Shown piece after piece: positions 45,484-57,900 of a stretch of 64,000 bases of DNA. The notes below the pieces were generated by a model. It did no database searches, had not been told where the DNA came from, and saw only the letters and a program-made list of their open reading frames with translations. The position numbers were made by a program, and so were the translations under genes. Position 1 is the stretch's first letter, and the number at the start of each line of letters is the position of its first letter. This stretch comes from Anopheles merus (lineage: Eukaryota; Arthropoda; Insecta; Diptera; Culicidae), in contig NC_054082.1 in the NCBI RefSeq assembly GCF_017562075.2, positions 57,206,136-57,270,135 on the forward strand. Reading direction: 5' to 3'.

Positions 45484-46450
45484 CAGTAGAACGTCGATTA
45501 CCCGGGCAGCTCGGGACCGGACGGTTGCCGGTTAATCGTTTGCACGGATAATGGTCCAAGAAATGTCAAATTCGTATAAAAATTATAAAATTCACTAGAT
45601 TTATGATTAATTCACCTTGAATCAGACGATTGATCGTTAGTAGAATATTATTTTAATCAATAACTAAAGGTTTAACAGCTGTTTATGAACAAAAATGAAT
45701 TTCGAATATACCACTAGACACTACAAAGTTGCACAAAAAACTGGTTGCTCACTTGACTATCGCTGCAAATGTTCTCTGTACGTTTGAACTGCTGTCACAT
45801 TTATGCCCAAGTGCCACAAATCCACTAAACGACCACTAAACGGCTTCTAAACGCCTCAAATTCTCTACCTAAACGGAATATAGAAAGACTTCGTTTAGCA
45901 GACGGCAAACGACTCATGCATTCTAAAAATAGCAAAAAAAGCTGGTGGCGCCATCTGTTTGTGGGATACCCAACCTGTGGAGCTTCCTCGCTTGGAGGAG
46001 AGCTTTCTCATTTCCTCTGTACTGTTGTATGGTTTCGCATTGAAGTTATGCATCGCTAGAACTAGAACGGCGATACGATTGTTTAAATACTAAACTCCAA
46101 CGGATACCACCAGTACTGAAGCAAGTGAGATTTGAGTAATGGTCGTTGGTATTGATACCCACGTATCTGACCACACGACCATTCATATAGATTTTTGCTC
46201 AGAAAGTTAGAAGGCTATATAGGTCATTATAAGATGAAAGTTGTCGAAACACATTGCAAGAAAAAGATAGCAATATAATGATGAGTTGTAATACGCCATC
46301 TATTGATCAAACCAATGAAGCTGTGAAGCTTTCATTTTTTTCCTATGGATATTCAATTTTCCAGTCGTTTAAGCTTAATCTGTGGCGCTTGGGTGGGCAC
46401 GGTTAAGCCACCCGCCGGTCAATCCACCCCGGATAATCGACGTTCTACTG
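45484..46450. mobile_element. Mariner-like MITE enlarged by an internal insertion
   Basis: Ends CAGTAGAACGTCGATTACCC and inverse CGGATAATCGACGTTCTACTG with TA on both sides; 967 bp against 339 for its relative at 37337. The extra DNA, from about 45815, includes the module shared with 37790-38055. Confidence 0.85.
45819..46092. repeat. Dispersed repeat module, second copy
   Basis: Inverted partner of 37790-38055. Lies within the enlarged MITE 45484-46450. Confidence 0.85.
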
Positions 46451-46633
46451 TAAATTATATTGATTTGGCGCTTGATCTGTCAAATTTAGAAAACCGCCCA
46501 TCTCCTAATCCGCATAAAGTGGCGCTTTGGCACCAATTGAACACGATATCTGACTCGAACAAACATATATGGAGGTGCACCGACACACACAAACAAACAA
46601 TCGAAGTCGATAGTAGACAAGTATGTCGAAGAC

Positions 46634-46693
46634 AGTATTGTTGACGAAACCAATACTAGAAATTGCACCCAGAAGCCACCAACTGGCGGTACT
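46634..46693 (+). repeat. 60-bp copy of RNFT exon 1 sequence
   Basis: Matches 49090-49149 at 55 of 60 positions with no gaps, same strand. The match stops abruptly on both sides. It lies 116 bp inside the left end of the 46518-48043 element. Confidence 0.93.
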
Positions 46694-47381
46694 ATCGAGT
46701 CTAACATGTCATTTGAGTTTGTCTGTTAGCGCGTGGCCACGGAGGTGAAAAAATGTTGAATTTTTTTTCAACTTTGTCAAAATTGTTTATCAACCTCAAA
46801 AAAAGAGATTTTCTCGTGGCCGCACCAAAAACATACACAAGAACGACGAAAAGCTCCAACATCTGAATATCATCGATATTTTGTTTAAGAAGCACGAAAT
46901 AGGTACATAAATCAATTAGAATCATGCATTTTAGCATTATTAACATAGCAATAGGTCACAACTGCGCCAAATAGCTGTTTGTTTACGCATTTTCGCGAAC
47001 GTCAAATTTTGTCACTTTTTGTCAACTTTTGTCAACTTTATTTCCTGGCTACTCCAGATTACAAAATTTTGACAAAAGCTCAAAAATGTGACAAAAGCTC
47101 ACGTTTTGGAAAAACTGTCAGCATTTTGTCACTCTCATGGCCTTTCGCCTTGAGATGTTAGATACCCACCTGTGCTGTGCGTACCTTGACTGTCAAACGT
47201 GTCAACAGTAGATAGAACTCAATTTGGGACATTTTCAAGTTTGTGTGCGTAGTTTGTCTCTTTTTCTTTATGAAATTGCGTGCAAAACATTTGAAATAGC
47301 TATCAATGATGATTGTAATACATCTCAATCAATTATAAAATGATATATACAGGTTTGAAACGTATAAAACTATTACGTGTA

Positions 47382-47745
47382 CAGGCGGTCCCCGAGATAC
47401 ACGGTACCTCTTATACGCGGATTCGGAGATACGCGGTTTTCCAAATTTGACAGTTCTGTGAGCAAATTTTACTGATTTGACACATCCATTGTGAAATACC
47501 AAATAATTTCCGTATTGATCGAATGTAAAATACCATTTCAAATCGTTTAAAACTGTTCAATTCAGTAGAAACATATCAAATAATTAATTTGGTGACTTAA
47601 ACAACCCCTTACTTGCAAAATTGCACGAAAATTAGTGATATTTTGGCTGGAAATCACGAGATTCGACTTACGCGGAAATTCGAGATACGCGGTATTTTGC
47701 GGCCGTTTTCGGTCCCCATTAATCGTGTACCTCGGGGACCGCCTG
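47382..47745. mobile_element. Tc1/mariner-like MITE (364 bp)
   Basis: Inverted ends CAGGCGGTCCCCGAG...; TA on both sides (47380-47381, 47746-47747). Interior shows GATACGCGG motifs shared with the 28078-28415 copy. Nested inside the 46518-48043 element. Confidence 0.9.
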
Positions 47746-48082
47746 TACATAATTAATGCTTGTGTATGCACTGTATGTGTTTTGGCACGGACATTTGTTT
47801 ACATTTTTTATTATTAAATTTGAATGATTTTTATGTTATTATTGATGTGAATTACTAGGAAATTATTTATTGAATCTTGCTTCTGTAGATGGATATCCAT
47901 TTAAACTATGAAAATGCTTCATTTTCAAAATGAAAAGATGCAGTGCATCATGACGGGTCTTTAAAACACCGAACAACTGACAGAGCACCTATCGAACAGA
48001 GTCGTGTTTGTTTGTCTCGTTCGATTGGTGCCAAAGCGCCGCTTAAATCGAGAACCGCGTAACTCAGGAACACACTGTATAT

Positions 48083-48906
48083 GTTTTGTTTTGCATCAGG
48101 CAGTGCCCAATTTGAACATATTGTAATTTGAATTTCTTTTGTACACTTATGTATTGTGCTACACTTGCCTAGTTGACCTTGGCGAACTCCAAAACAGATT
48201 AATATGAATATCGTTATGATACTCATAAGGGAGGACACGGATAAGAACTACTTTATCTCGCTACGATTGGCAAATCGGCAAAATATGACGAAATTTGAGA
48301 ATCGAAGCTGCGCTTGTAAACATTTCAAAAGTGACACATAAAAACAGAAACACAAGCAGAAGAAGAAAAACTGTACAAAAATCGAAAACTTTCTTTTCAA
48401 TACAAAAATAACATCTCTTGGTTCTGATATCGTATGAGAAACTTGTTTTAAGGATTGTTTTACTGTTCGTAAGATGGTCGTTGAAATTATTACTGTGTTA
48501 ACCAAAACCAGCACTCATATTGTTCACGGTAGGATGAGTCATCAATGTTACTAGAATCATCGATAACGTAGTGAAATCCTGTCTAATACGCTATTGTTAA
48601 ATGGTGTTTCAAACCAGTTCGTATTAATTTTCCGACTTGGTAATGTCGTTTTTTTAACTAGATCAAATCTTATATCATTTTTAGGATGTAGGAAGTAAAA
48701 TGATTAAGTCTGTGATGGTCGACAGATAATTGCCCGCAACTAAAGTACATCCCGGGTTTGCGCATCGTTGTATGAAGATATTTTTTCGAGAGACGATTTT
48801 TGATAAACTTGGAAACAGCTGCTTGTTCCAACAGCAAGACAGAAGGATAAGAACAAAACTTAAAGCGGAGGTGGTGTGTGAACCCACGTCCCAGTTATAG
48901 TGTAAA
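48083..48906 (+). promoter_or_regulatory. Presumed RNFT 5' flank and leader
   Basis: About 800 bp between the last transposon end and the RNFT ATG. I see no TATA box or initiator I would defend and no gene. A promoter and leader for the RNFT gene must lie here or further upstream if a 5' untranslated exon exists. Position-based inference only. Confidence 0.3.
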
Positions 48907-51900
48907 ATGTCCGAAAAGGCTATCCTAGAAGAAAACACCACACATCAGACCAATAACCAGCTGGAAAACTCGAACCAACCTGTGGATGATTCTGCACCGT
49001 CAGCGGAAGATACTAATGTCGTAGCATCCAACTCACTATCATCAGTAGAATCATCGTCCCCGCCTACTATAATTTCAAACGGCATTTCAAGTATTGTTGA
49101 CGAAACCAGTACTGGAAATTGCACCCAGCAGCCACCATCTGGCGGCACTGTTCCACCAACTGGTTCTCCGTTACCTGCGTCACAGATCCGCACCCCGGTG
49201 GTCGAGCGTCAGACATCTGTTGGATCATTAGATAGTACATCAATGTCAATTGGAGCAGGTTCGGGTAGTGGCGGAGGACCAAGTGGCTTTCGCAACTCAT
49301 TGAGTAATGGACGTATGTTTAGCCGGCTTATGTCTGTTGAACGTGGACGGTCTAACAATCATGGAACGACTTCACGAAGAGGTTCCAACTTTAGTAACGT
49401 TATGCTGAACGATTTTATGGCCCTTCTGCAGCAGGCAAGACATCCGGGTAGTTTATTTTCTGGTGAGCGTACAGGAATCTTTCTGAATTCGGAGCGGTCT
49501 CACGGTACAGGAACTAGTACACCTCCGATGATGAGTAACTCTATTGGTTCGATCGGAAATGCAAATTCTATCATCGCTACTAGTGATGTTGTAATTGATG
49601 TCGACGACGGAACCGGGACGATTGGTGGAGGTTCTTCGCGTTCTTCTCACAATGAGCTATACCCTATGTCAAACTCATCTTCCTCAGCTAATACAAGTAT
49701 TAGACCATTCTTATGGATTCAATCCGGTGATGAAAATGCTCCACCTTCGGGCTCTTTGATTGGTGGACGCTCACCACTAATGCCAAATTTTAACTACAGT
49801 CACCATCATCACCACTTTAACAATCATCAACCTTTGGCCTTGCATCACCAGCAATCCGCTGCTGGACTATCCGCAGCATCAGTGTCGATGGCTTCACAGT
49901 CTTCCATATCTATTGGTGGTGGTGAGGGTATTCCATCTATGGGTAGTGATAGCACAAATGGTGCTGTACTGACACCGACGGCAGGAAATGCACCTACCAT
50001 TGGTGCTGGTGGCGCTGCGCGTAGTAACAGCATCAGTTCGAATCACCAGAATGAAGAAGCCACCGTGCATGAAGCGCTTAATCAGTTGCCAGAAACTCGC
50101 GCCTTAATAGAAACATTAGCACGGTATATGCCATTACTTCTGATTTTGTTGGCTAAATTATGCTACGATCATTTAGATGGTATAATGCACTTTCTGTTGT
50201 TATTGATGACGTTCTACCACGCAAATTGGGTAGTCCGACAAGAAATATCGAAACAAAAGCAACGACGTGTTATGGTGTTGCTGCGTGAGCTGATAATTAT
50301 CATTTTAGCATTACTCATATTTGGATTTGTGATTGAATGGAAGAGTATCTGTCTGGTGATACTTTTCATGTCTGATAATCTGCAACCTGAATCGCTTAAA
50401 GGACTGTTGTTTGCTGTTTGTATAACAGATTTGATACTGAAGCTGATCACCATTGTAATCAAAATTATTGTTACGCTAATGCCGCCTCGAGTGGTAGACT
50501 ACAAAAGTAGGGTAAGTACCATATAAAAGCACATATTAACTTCCAAGAACTAATATATTGTTTCAATCGCGACTTTAGGGCAAGGTCTACCTAATGATAG
50601 AATCGCTCTCCCAATTGTATCGTGCCGCTGCCCCCATTCAACCATGGTTGATTTTTCTGTTTGAATCCTACTCTGGTTCGGAAAAGATGGTCGGCGTTAT
50701 TTTATCTGCAGTATATATCGTTGCTAAATCGACGGATTTGCTTGATAGGGTCAAGTTCTGTCGCCGATCATTTGTAAAGCTACTACAAAAAACTGTAAGT
50801 ATTGTTATGACTATGAAATATGAAATATGTCATGCATTAAAAAATACGGACCACGTTACACATCAATAAGAAACAGTAACTACGCTTCAAGGCGAACAAT
50901 AAGGTATTGCAGTAACGGCAATGAACAATCTCTTAATTTTTTTGTAGTTGCCCCGAATTCATTTGTTATCCATTTCTGTTAAACGATCGTCAAAACAGTT
51001 AACGATTAGCATTTAACGCATAGATAAACAATTCGAACAGTTGGTTTGCAAAAATTTGTTTGCTTCCATCAATGTTACAACGAATAAACTTGCACGTACA
51101 GTGGCGGCCACCTAAAATCTGACACCTCTTATTTTACCTATTATTTGACTTTGCGGCACCCTGGACAGTTCTATAGGCTACTCTTCAATTATGTCCCTGC
51201 AAAAAATCCTACCGATATATTTTAAAATCTCGGAACACTATGCGTAAATGTGATAAAAAGTATGAAATTTATACGGTTCACTGAAAGTCGTTATTTCGTA
51301 GCAAAATCACCACGTAGCATGCCAATATTGACCAGTATGGTTCTTAAATCGTTTGATATTAGTTATTAAAGGTCCATTAACTAGTTTGGGTGGTCATCTG
51401 TGTATTAAATAACCTAGGCCAAGCGCTTTAGGGTCTGTACCAGCCAAATAACGTTTATGGAAGGCTCGAATAAATGTAGTGTACAAGAGATTTATTGTTT
51501 TTCATAATTTTAGAGTTACTTAAACTGTTAGAAGTATCAGAAATAAAGGAGTAGTGGAAATTTACTGCCTTACCTGCCCTTAAAATCAAAATTTCCCCAA
51601 CGCCGTTGTTCATTATTTAGATAGAACAATTACTGCTTCGAATTGGTTGAACATTTTTGTTCCTGGCTTGGTTACTGAGCATGTTTCAACATGTTAAAAA
51701 CCTGAATTATATCTATATTTAGCATGATAATGGTTAAGACTAGTGTTGGGCATTGTGCGCACAGCACACCTCATTGTGCGCACTGCACAGCACACTTTGT
51801 GCTGTGCGAGCACACTTTGTGCTGTGCGAGCACACTTCGCACAGTGCGTGCACTTCGCACAGTGCTCGCACTTCGCACTTTTCGCACAGTGCGTGCGCAC

Positions 51901-54900
51901 TCCGCACTTTTCGCACACTTCGCACAGTGCACGCACTTTTCGCACAGTGCGAGCACACTTCGCACAGTGCAAGCATATTTTGCTAATTTCGTGCAGTGCT
52001 TCACTTTGTACTGTGCGAGCACACTTTGTACTGTGCGAGCACACTTTGTACCATGTTATAGGAAGTCAGGTGGTTTAGTACTGAGCATATTTTGACAAAC
52101 CGCCTTTTAGCATTAGCATCAGTTAGCATTAGCGACTCCGATCCGTTGGTGCAACGAGTTCAAGTCAGGGCGAATCAAAGGTCCATAAATCGCTTGCACA
52201 CATTCATACCACACACATGCCCATCGCCCCCACCCCCCCTCTCGCCCTGTCCCATGTCCCCTTCTCTTTAGTTAATTACAAAATTTTACTAGGGCTCTGA
52301 GTGAAAATTGTAATTTTTGCATTAAAACATGCCACACTGGCAATGAATTATGTTTCTCGCTCTACCCAATGGCTTGGGCCAACGATGATTAAATTGTATT
52401 GCTGCGCTGAACGCTGAAACACACGCGCACAGTTGAAATCAATACAATTTAATCATCGTTGGCCCAAGGCATTGGGTAGAGCGAGAAACATAATTCTGTG
52501 GATGGCCGGTGCACGAGCACACCGAAACTGCGCAGATACATTTTCTGCGAGAATCGAATGCACAGAACGCTGCGCTTGACCATCATCGAAAATCCGTTAC
52601 ACAACCACAAGCATACAACACACCCAGACAAAAATTTAAAGGCCCCGAAACATAATATCAACACAGCGGTCCGTAGCCGGAGAAATTATCAGGAAAAATC
52701 GGCTGACACCAAGCACGCGTCTCTTCAAAACAACTATGAACTGTGAAGCTCGTAGGTAAACGACGTTCCAGTGGGTTAAGGTTTCTCTTGAATTTGGCTG
52801 AGATGAAACGTGTCTGTGCTTGTACTCGGAGCCACCGCTTTGCGATTGTGCAACAAAACAGACAGCTGGTTTCCGGCGAAAACTGCTATTCGCGTCGCAG
52901 GCTTGCGATAGCAGGGCATGTTTTAATGCAAAAATTACAATTTTCACTCAGAGCCCTAGTAAAATTTTGTAATTAACTAAAGAGAAGGGGACATGGGACA
53001 GGGCGAGAGGGGGGGGGGGGGGGCGATGAGCATGTGTGTGGTATGAATGTGTGCAAGCGATTTATGGACCTTTGATTCGCCCTGACTTGAACTCGTTGCA
53101 CCAACGGATCGGAGTCGCTAATGCTAACTGATGCTAATGCTAAAAGGCGGTTTGTCAAAATATGCTCAGTACTAAACCACCTGACTTCCTATAACATGGT
53201 ACAAAGTGTGCTCGCACAGTACAAAGTGTGCTCGCACAGTACAAAGTGAAGCACTGCACGAAATTAGCAAAATATGCTTGCACTGTGCAAAGTGTGCTCG
53301 CACTGTGCGAAGTGTGCGAAACGTCCGGACTGTGCTTGCACTGTGCGTAAAGTGCGCGCACTATGCAGAATCTGCTCGCACAGTATGAAGTGTGCTCGCA
53401 CTGTGCGAAAAATGCGCGCACTGTGCGTAGTGTGCGTAAAGTGCGGAGTGCGCACGCACTGTGCGAAAAGTGCGCGCACCGTGCGGAGTGTGCTCGCACT
53501 GTGCGAAAAGTGCGAAGTGCGCGCACAGTGCGGAGAGCGCGCACAGTGCGAAATGTGCACCGCACACTGAGATGTGCGTGCGTGTACGCACAGCACACTC
53601 AATTGTGCTATTTTACCCAACACTAATTAAGACTTCGTCCCATAAGCGCTTATGCATCCCTATAACTTTCTAGATACTCTAATTAATTAAACGGTTTCAA
53701 GCATGAATATTCCTTCTGGATTTTATCAGGCTGTGCGACATTTTTTGCATCAAAATTAATACATTTTTTTATGTGTATGTATACATTCTTAATAAACTCT
53801 AACTTAAAAATACAATTCCAAGAATTCTTTGACAGTTTAGCTTTACCTTTCAACTAAAAGTGACTTCCGTACTATCGCAAAATACAACAACCGAAATACA
53901 ACCGATAGCTTTGACGCGGCCCTCTATCATCTTTTTTCGTTCTTATCAATTGATTATATTCAGACTTATATTATAGTAAATATTTGTCTTGATGTTATAA
54001 ACATGAATAATTATTTTTTTATTCAAACACCCGCAAAAACGGATGTTTTGATAAGTTCTCCACATGGATGTATTCAAATATTTCTTTAATATTTTTTTTT
54101 CTCGTCTTTAACCTGTGTTAATTATGGTATTATGTAGCAGAAATGACAAATTTTTTTCTCTATAATTTCATTTCTGATACTTGTTAGTTAGTTAGTTAGT
54201 TAGTTCTTTTATTTCCATTTTTAAATTTCATTAGTAAGTACAACAGTTTGAAATCTGACGCGATAATGGGTACGAAACTATGTTCTCTCCTCATTGAATT
54301 CTAATCTTAATGGCAATCTTGGCCGGAAGGACTTAGAAGATTTCTAACAAAAGCTAAATTAAGGAACAATTTGGTTAAGGGGAAAAAATATAATTGGAAT
54401 TGAAAACCCCTTGGCTGAATACTAGACTTATACTAATTTTTGCTGCTTATGATACTATGTACAGGCCTTAACATAAAAATAAAAGTAATAATAGTAATTG
54501 TAAACCTAAAATTACATTTTTAAGAGTTCAATTCTCTTAGTATTTGCAGTGGGCTAGTTGTGCACTTAGCGTTATAATTTGATTTCAACCTGGCTAATAT
54601 TTCCACTATTGTGGGAATGTTACATTCGATGTGTAATGCAGCTGTGTTGTACCACCGAGGGACTCTAAGGATAGCTTTCAAAAATTTGTTTTGGGCTCTT
54701 TGTAGTTTTAATTTGTGTGACTGGGCACAATTTGACCAAATGGGTGAGGCGTATGTCATAATAGGTCTAACACATGCTTTGTACAATAGCATTTTGTTTT
54801 CGAAATTTAATTTCGATTTCCTGTTAAGAAAACTGTACAGAATTCTAAATAGTTTTTCACATTTTACAGTAACATTTTCTGTATGATATCCGTATGTCAG

Positions 54901-57900
54901 TCGTTTATCTAGTATTAGTCCTAGGTATTTAGTCTGATTTTTCCAAGGAATTTCACAATCGTTAATTGTTAGTTTAGTACTTGGAAGCTTCCGAGCACAG
55001 GTATACCTAGTGAAGAAGATAGCTTCAGATTTGTTTCCATTTAATTTAAGTTTCCATTTTGTGCAGTATTTACTGTATTTTTTCAGAGCAGTATTTAAAT
55101 TTCTAATTATTGTTTTTGGACTTTTCGCTGAGGATGAAAACGCAACATCGTCAGCATAAAAGAATTGCTCACAGCTCTTCATGTGGGGTATGTCTGAGGT
55201 AAATATATTAAACAGTAAAGGCGACAGAACGCTGCCTTGAGGAACACCTGCCTTTGGCGTATATGTGTTAGATGTGCTGTTTAAAATATGTACTTTGTTT
55301 TGGCGATTTGAAATGAACGAATTTACTATATTGATTAAGTAGCTGGGAAAATTTAGTTTGATGAGTTTGGAAAGTAAACCTTGATGCCAGATGGAGTCAA
55401 ATGCTTTCTCAGTATCAAGAAGAACTAAGCCGGTTGATTTTCTATTACATCTGTTATGTACGATATTGTTTGTTAATCTATGGAGTTGGTGTGTGGTAGA
55501 AAGAGAGGAACGAAAACCAAATTGACTTTTCGGGATTATGTTGTTGTTGAATGTATGGAGTGCCATTCGGCTTTCTAACAATTTTTCGAATATTTTACCT
55601 AGGCAACTAAGAAGACTAATCGGTCGGTAGCTTTCTGGTTGACTGTGATCCTTGCCTGGTTTGGGTATCGCGATAACTTTAGCTATTTTCCATGCATTAG
55701 GAAAGTAGCCAAGTTTTAAGCAACCATTGAGAATGGTATTTAGATATATAATGGCTTTTGGAGGTAACTTTTTGAGTGTGCAGTTATTTATGTTGTCAAT
55801 ACCAGATGATTTTTTCGGTTTGAATCTTTTAAGAATTTGTGTAATATCTTTTGGTTTGAATAGGTTATTTTGTATAAGTTCTTGATTGATACTGAGAAAG
55901 TTTTTAACGGTTTTTTTCACTTGACGTTCGGTTGGGCTTGTAAAATTTGCTGTTACTGTGTGTGCAGACTCAAAAACATCTTTCAGTGCTTTGCATTTTT
56001 CGTTTGACGTTATGAGCGTTTGATCATTGCTTTTTAATGCTGGTATTGCGTTTTGATTATTTTTAATGATTTTAATAAACTTCCATAGTTTGGTTTTATT
56101 AAGTTTGTCCTTATTCATTGAATTTAGGTTTATTGACCACGCTTTGTTTCGCAGTTCAGATAATTTAATGTTAATCAGATTTTTCAAAAAATTATATGAT
56201 TGTTTTAATGTATTATTAAGTCGGTGTCTTTGCCATCGTTTACGATACGTATTTCTAATTTTTATAAGCTTTATGATATCTGGGGGGATTATTAAGTTAT
56301 ACCTTCCTGCTGATTTTGATGGTATTGCAATTTCATGCGCGGATAATATAGTGTTAGTTAGTTTGTCTATCATATTATCGATTTGAGCTTGACTATGTAT
56401 TCTGTCATGTGAAATTTCAGCTGGATTGATTTTAGAATTGATGCTATGTTTGAATAAGGTCCAGTTTGCTTTGGTGTAATCATGAAGTGTTCTGTCGGGT
56501 TTGAGATTGATCTTTTCGTTTAGTACAGAAAATGTTACTGGTAGGTGATCAGAAGTGAAATTTGTACTGGTTTTCAGGTCGGAAATGTGATGATAATTGT
56601 TTGTTAGCGTAATATCGATCGTAGAAGGATTTCTTGTAGAGTCTGAAGGGAAATGAGTAGGTGTGTCAGGAAAACAAATCGAAAATTGCCCCTTGCGCAA
56701 TTCGTCAAATAATATTTTGCCAGTTGCGTTTGTTGAGGCACAGTTCCACATATTGTGCCTAGCATTTAAGTCACCACATATTAGAAAGCTACTTTTTAGT
56801 CTAGTTAAATTTCTTAGATCGTTTTTAAATTTACTCATCACTGTGTTTGAGCCAGGATGATAAGCTGCGATTATTGACAATGGGCCCTTAGCTGTCTTAA
56901 TTTGAACTCCTATTGTTTCTATAATTTCCATTTTAAAGGCTTTCATAAGGTTAAAAGCAATGTTGCTTTTGATAAGTATTATAATCCCTCCTTTGGCATT
57001 TAGGATTCTATCTAGTCTACAGATGCTATAGTTAGCAATGTTGAATCTTTGTCCCGGTTTTAAGAATGTTTCTACTATAATCATTAAGTCAACGTCTTTT
57101 TTCCTTAAATAGTTTTCTAGCTCAATTTTCTTATTTAAAACACCGTTTGCGTTCCAGTATGATATAGTTATTTCTCGAATATGATCCATCAGTTAGCAAA
57201 ACAAAATTTACTAACAACCTCGAATATCGCGGTGATTTGTTGTTGTTTTGTCTTGCAAGCGCGTAATTTGCAAAATACTTCACCAACTATGACTGTTAAT
57301 TCAGTCGCATTAAACAAATCCTCCGTACTGCTATTTGTTTGATTCGCTTCTATGTGAGGGAGTTTATTTGTTTTGGACGCTGACGTAGGAGGGAGCACAG
57401 GGAATGCATTTCCTTCGAATACAAATTCTCTCGATGCAGGTAGTTTAGGAGCACTGGCTTTTGATTTTGTTGGTCGCTTTGGGCACCCCCAAAAGTTGGC
57501 TGGATGATTGCCTTCACAGTTAACACATTTTAGTTTGTGTGTTGGCAGTAGACCATTGTCATTTGATGTTGATGCCTTCAACGGGCATTCTTTTGAGTCA
57601 TGTTTACCTGCACACTTGTTGCAGGAAGCAGGATGATGGCAGTTAGCAGCACCATGACCAAACGATTGGCAGCGTTTACACTGCATTGGGCCTTGTCTGT
57701 TGGAATAATAATTCCACTGTACTCTGCAGTGCTCAAGTGCGTTTATGGAACGCAGCTTTGTAAGGTTTACGCTTCCTTTGGGGAAGTGAAGGAGATAGGT
57801 TGCGTGTGTCTGACCACTGTTCTAAAGTCATTGGTTGTGTATGTGTACACGATAATACCTTCGTTTGCCACTTTGGTGTGATAACGTATTACTCCTGCGT

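Larger units (their letters stand above)
46518..48043. mobile_element. 1.5-kb TAA-flanked element carrying an RNFT exon fragment
   Basis: Terminal repeats of at least 25 bp start AGTGGCGCTTTGGCACCAAT and end in its inverted match. TAA flanks both sides (46515-46517, 48044-48046). The flanking DNA rejoins into a known MITE (family of 28078-28415), which proves the insertion boundaries. A 3-bp TAA duplication fits PIF/Harbinger. Inside are a 60-bp match to RNFT exon 1 (46634-46693) and a complete mariner-like MITE (47382-47745). No transposase is visible. Confidence 0.88.
46476..48079. mobile_element. Remnant of the 28078-type MITE, split by insertion
   Basis: 46476-46517 and 48044-48079 are contiguous segments of the reverse complement of the 28078-28415 element, interrupted exactly at a TAA by the 46518-48043 element. 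Confidence 0.85.

Noticed and set aside
51694..53673. Many overlapping cysteine- and histidine-rich open frames of 60-150 codons on both strands
   Set aside because: They are read from the GTGCGCACTGTGCG-type short repeat of the palindrome arms. Period and lack of stops come from the repeat unit, and equivalent frames occur in both orientations.
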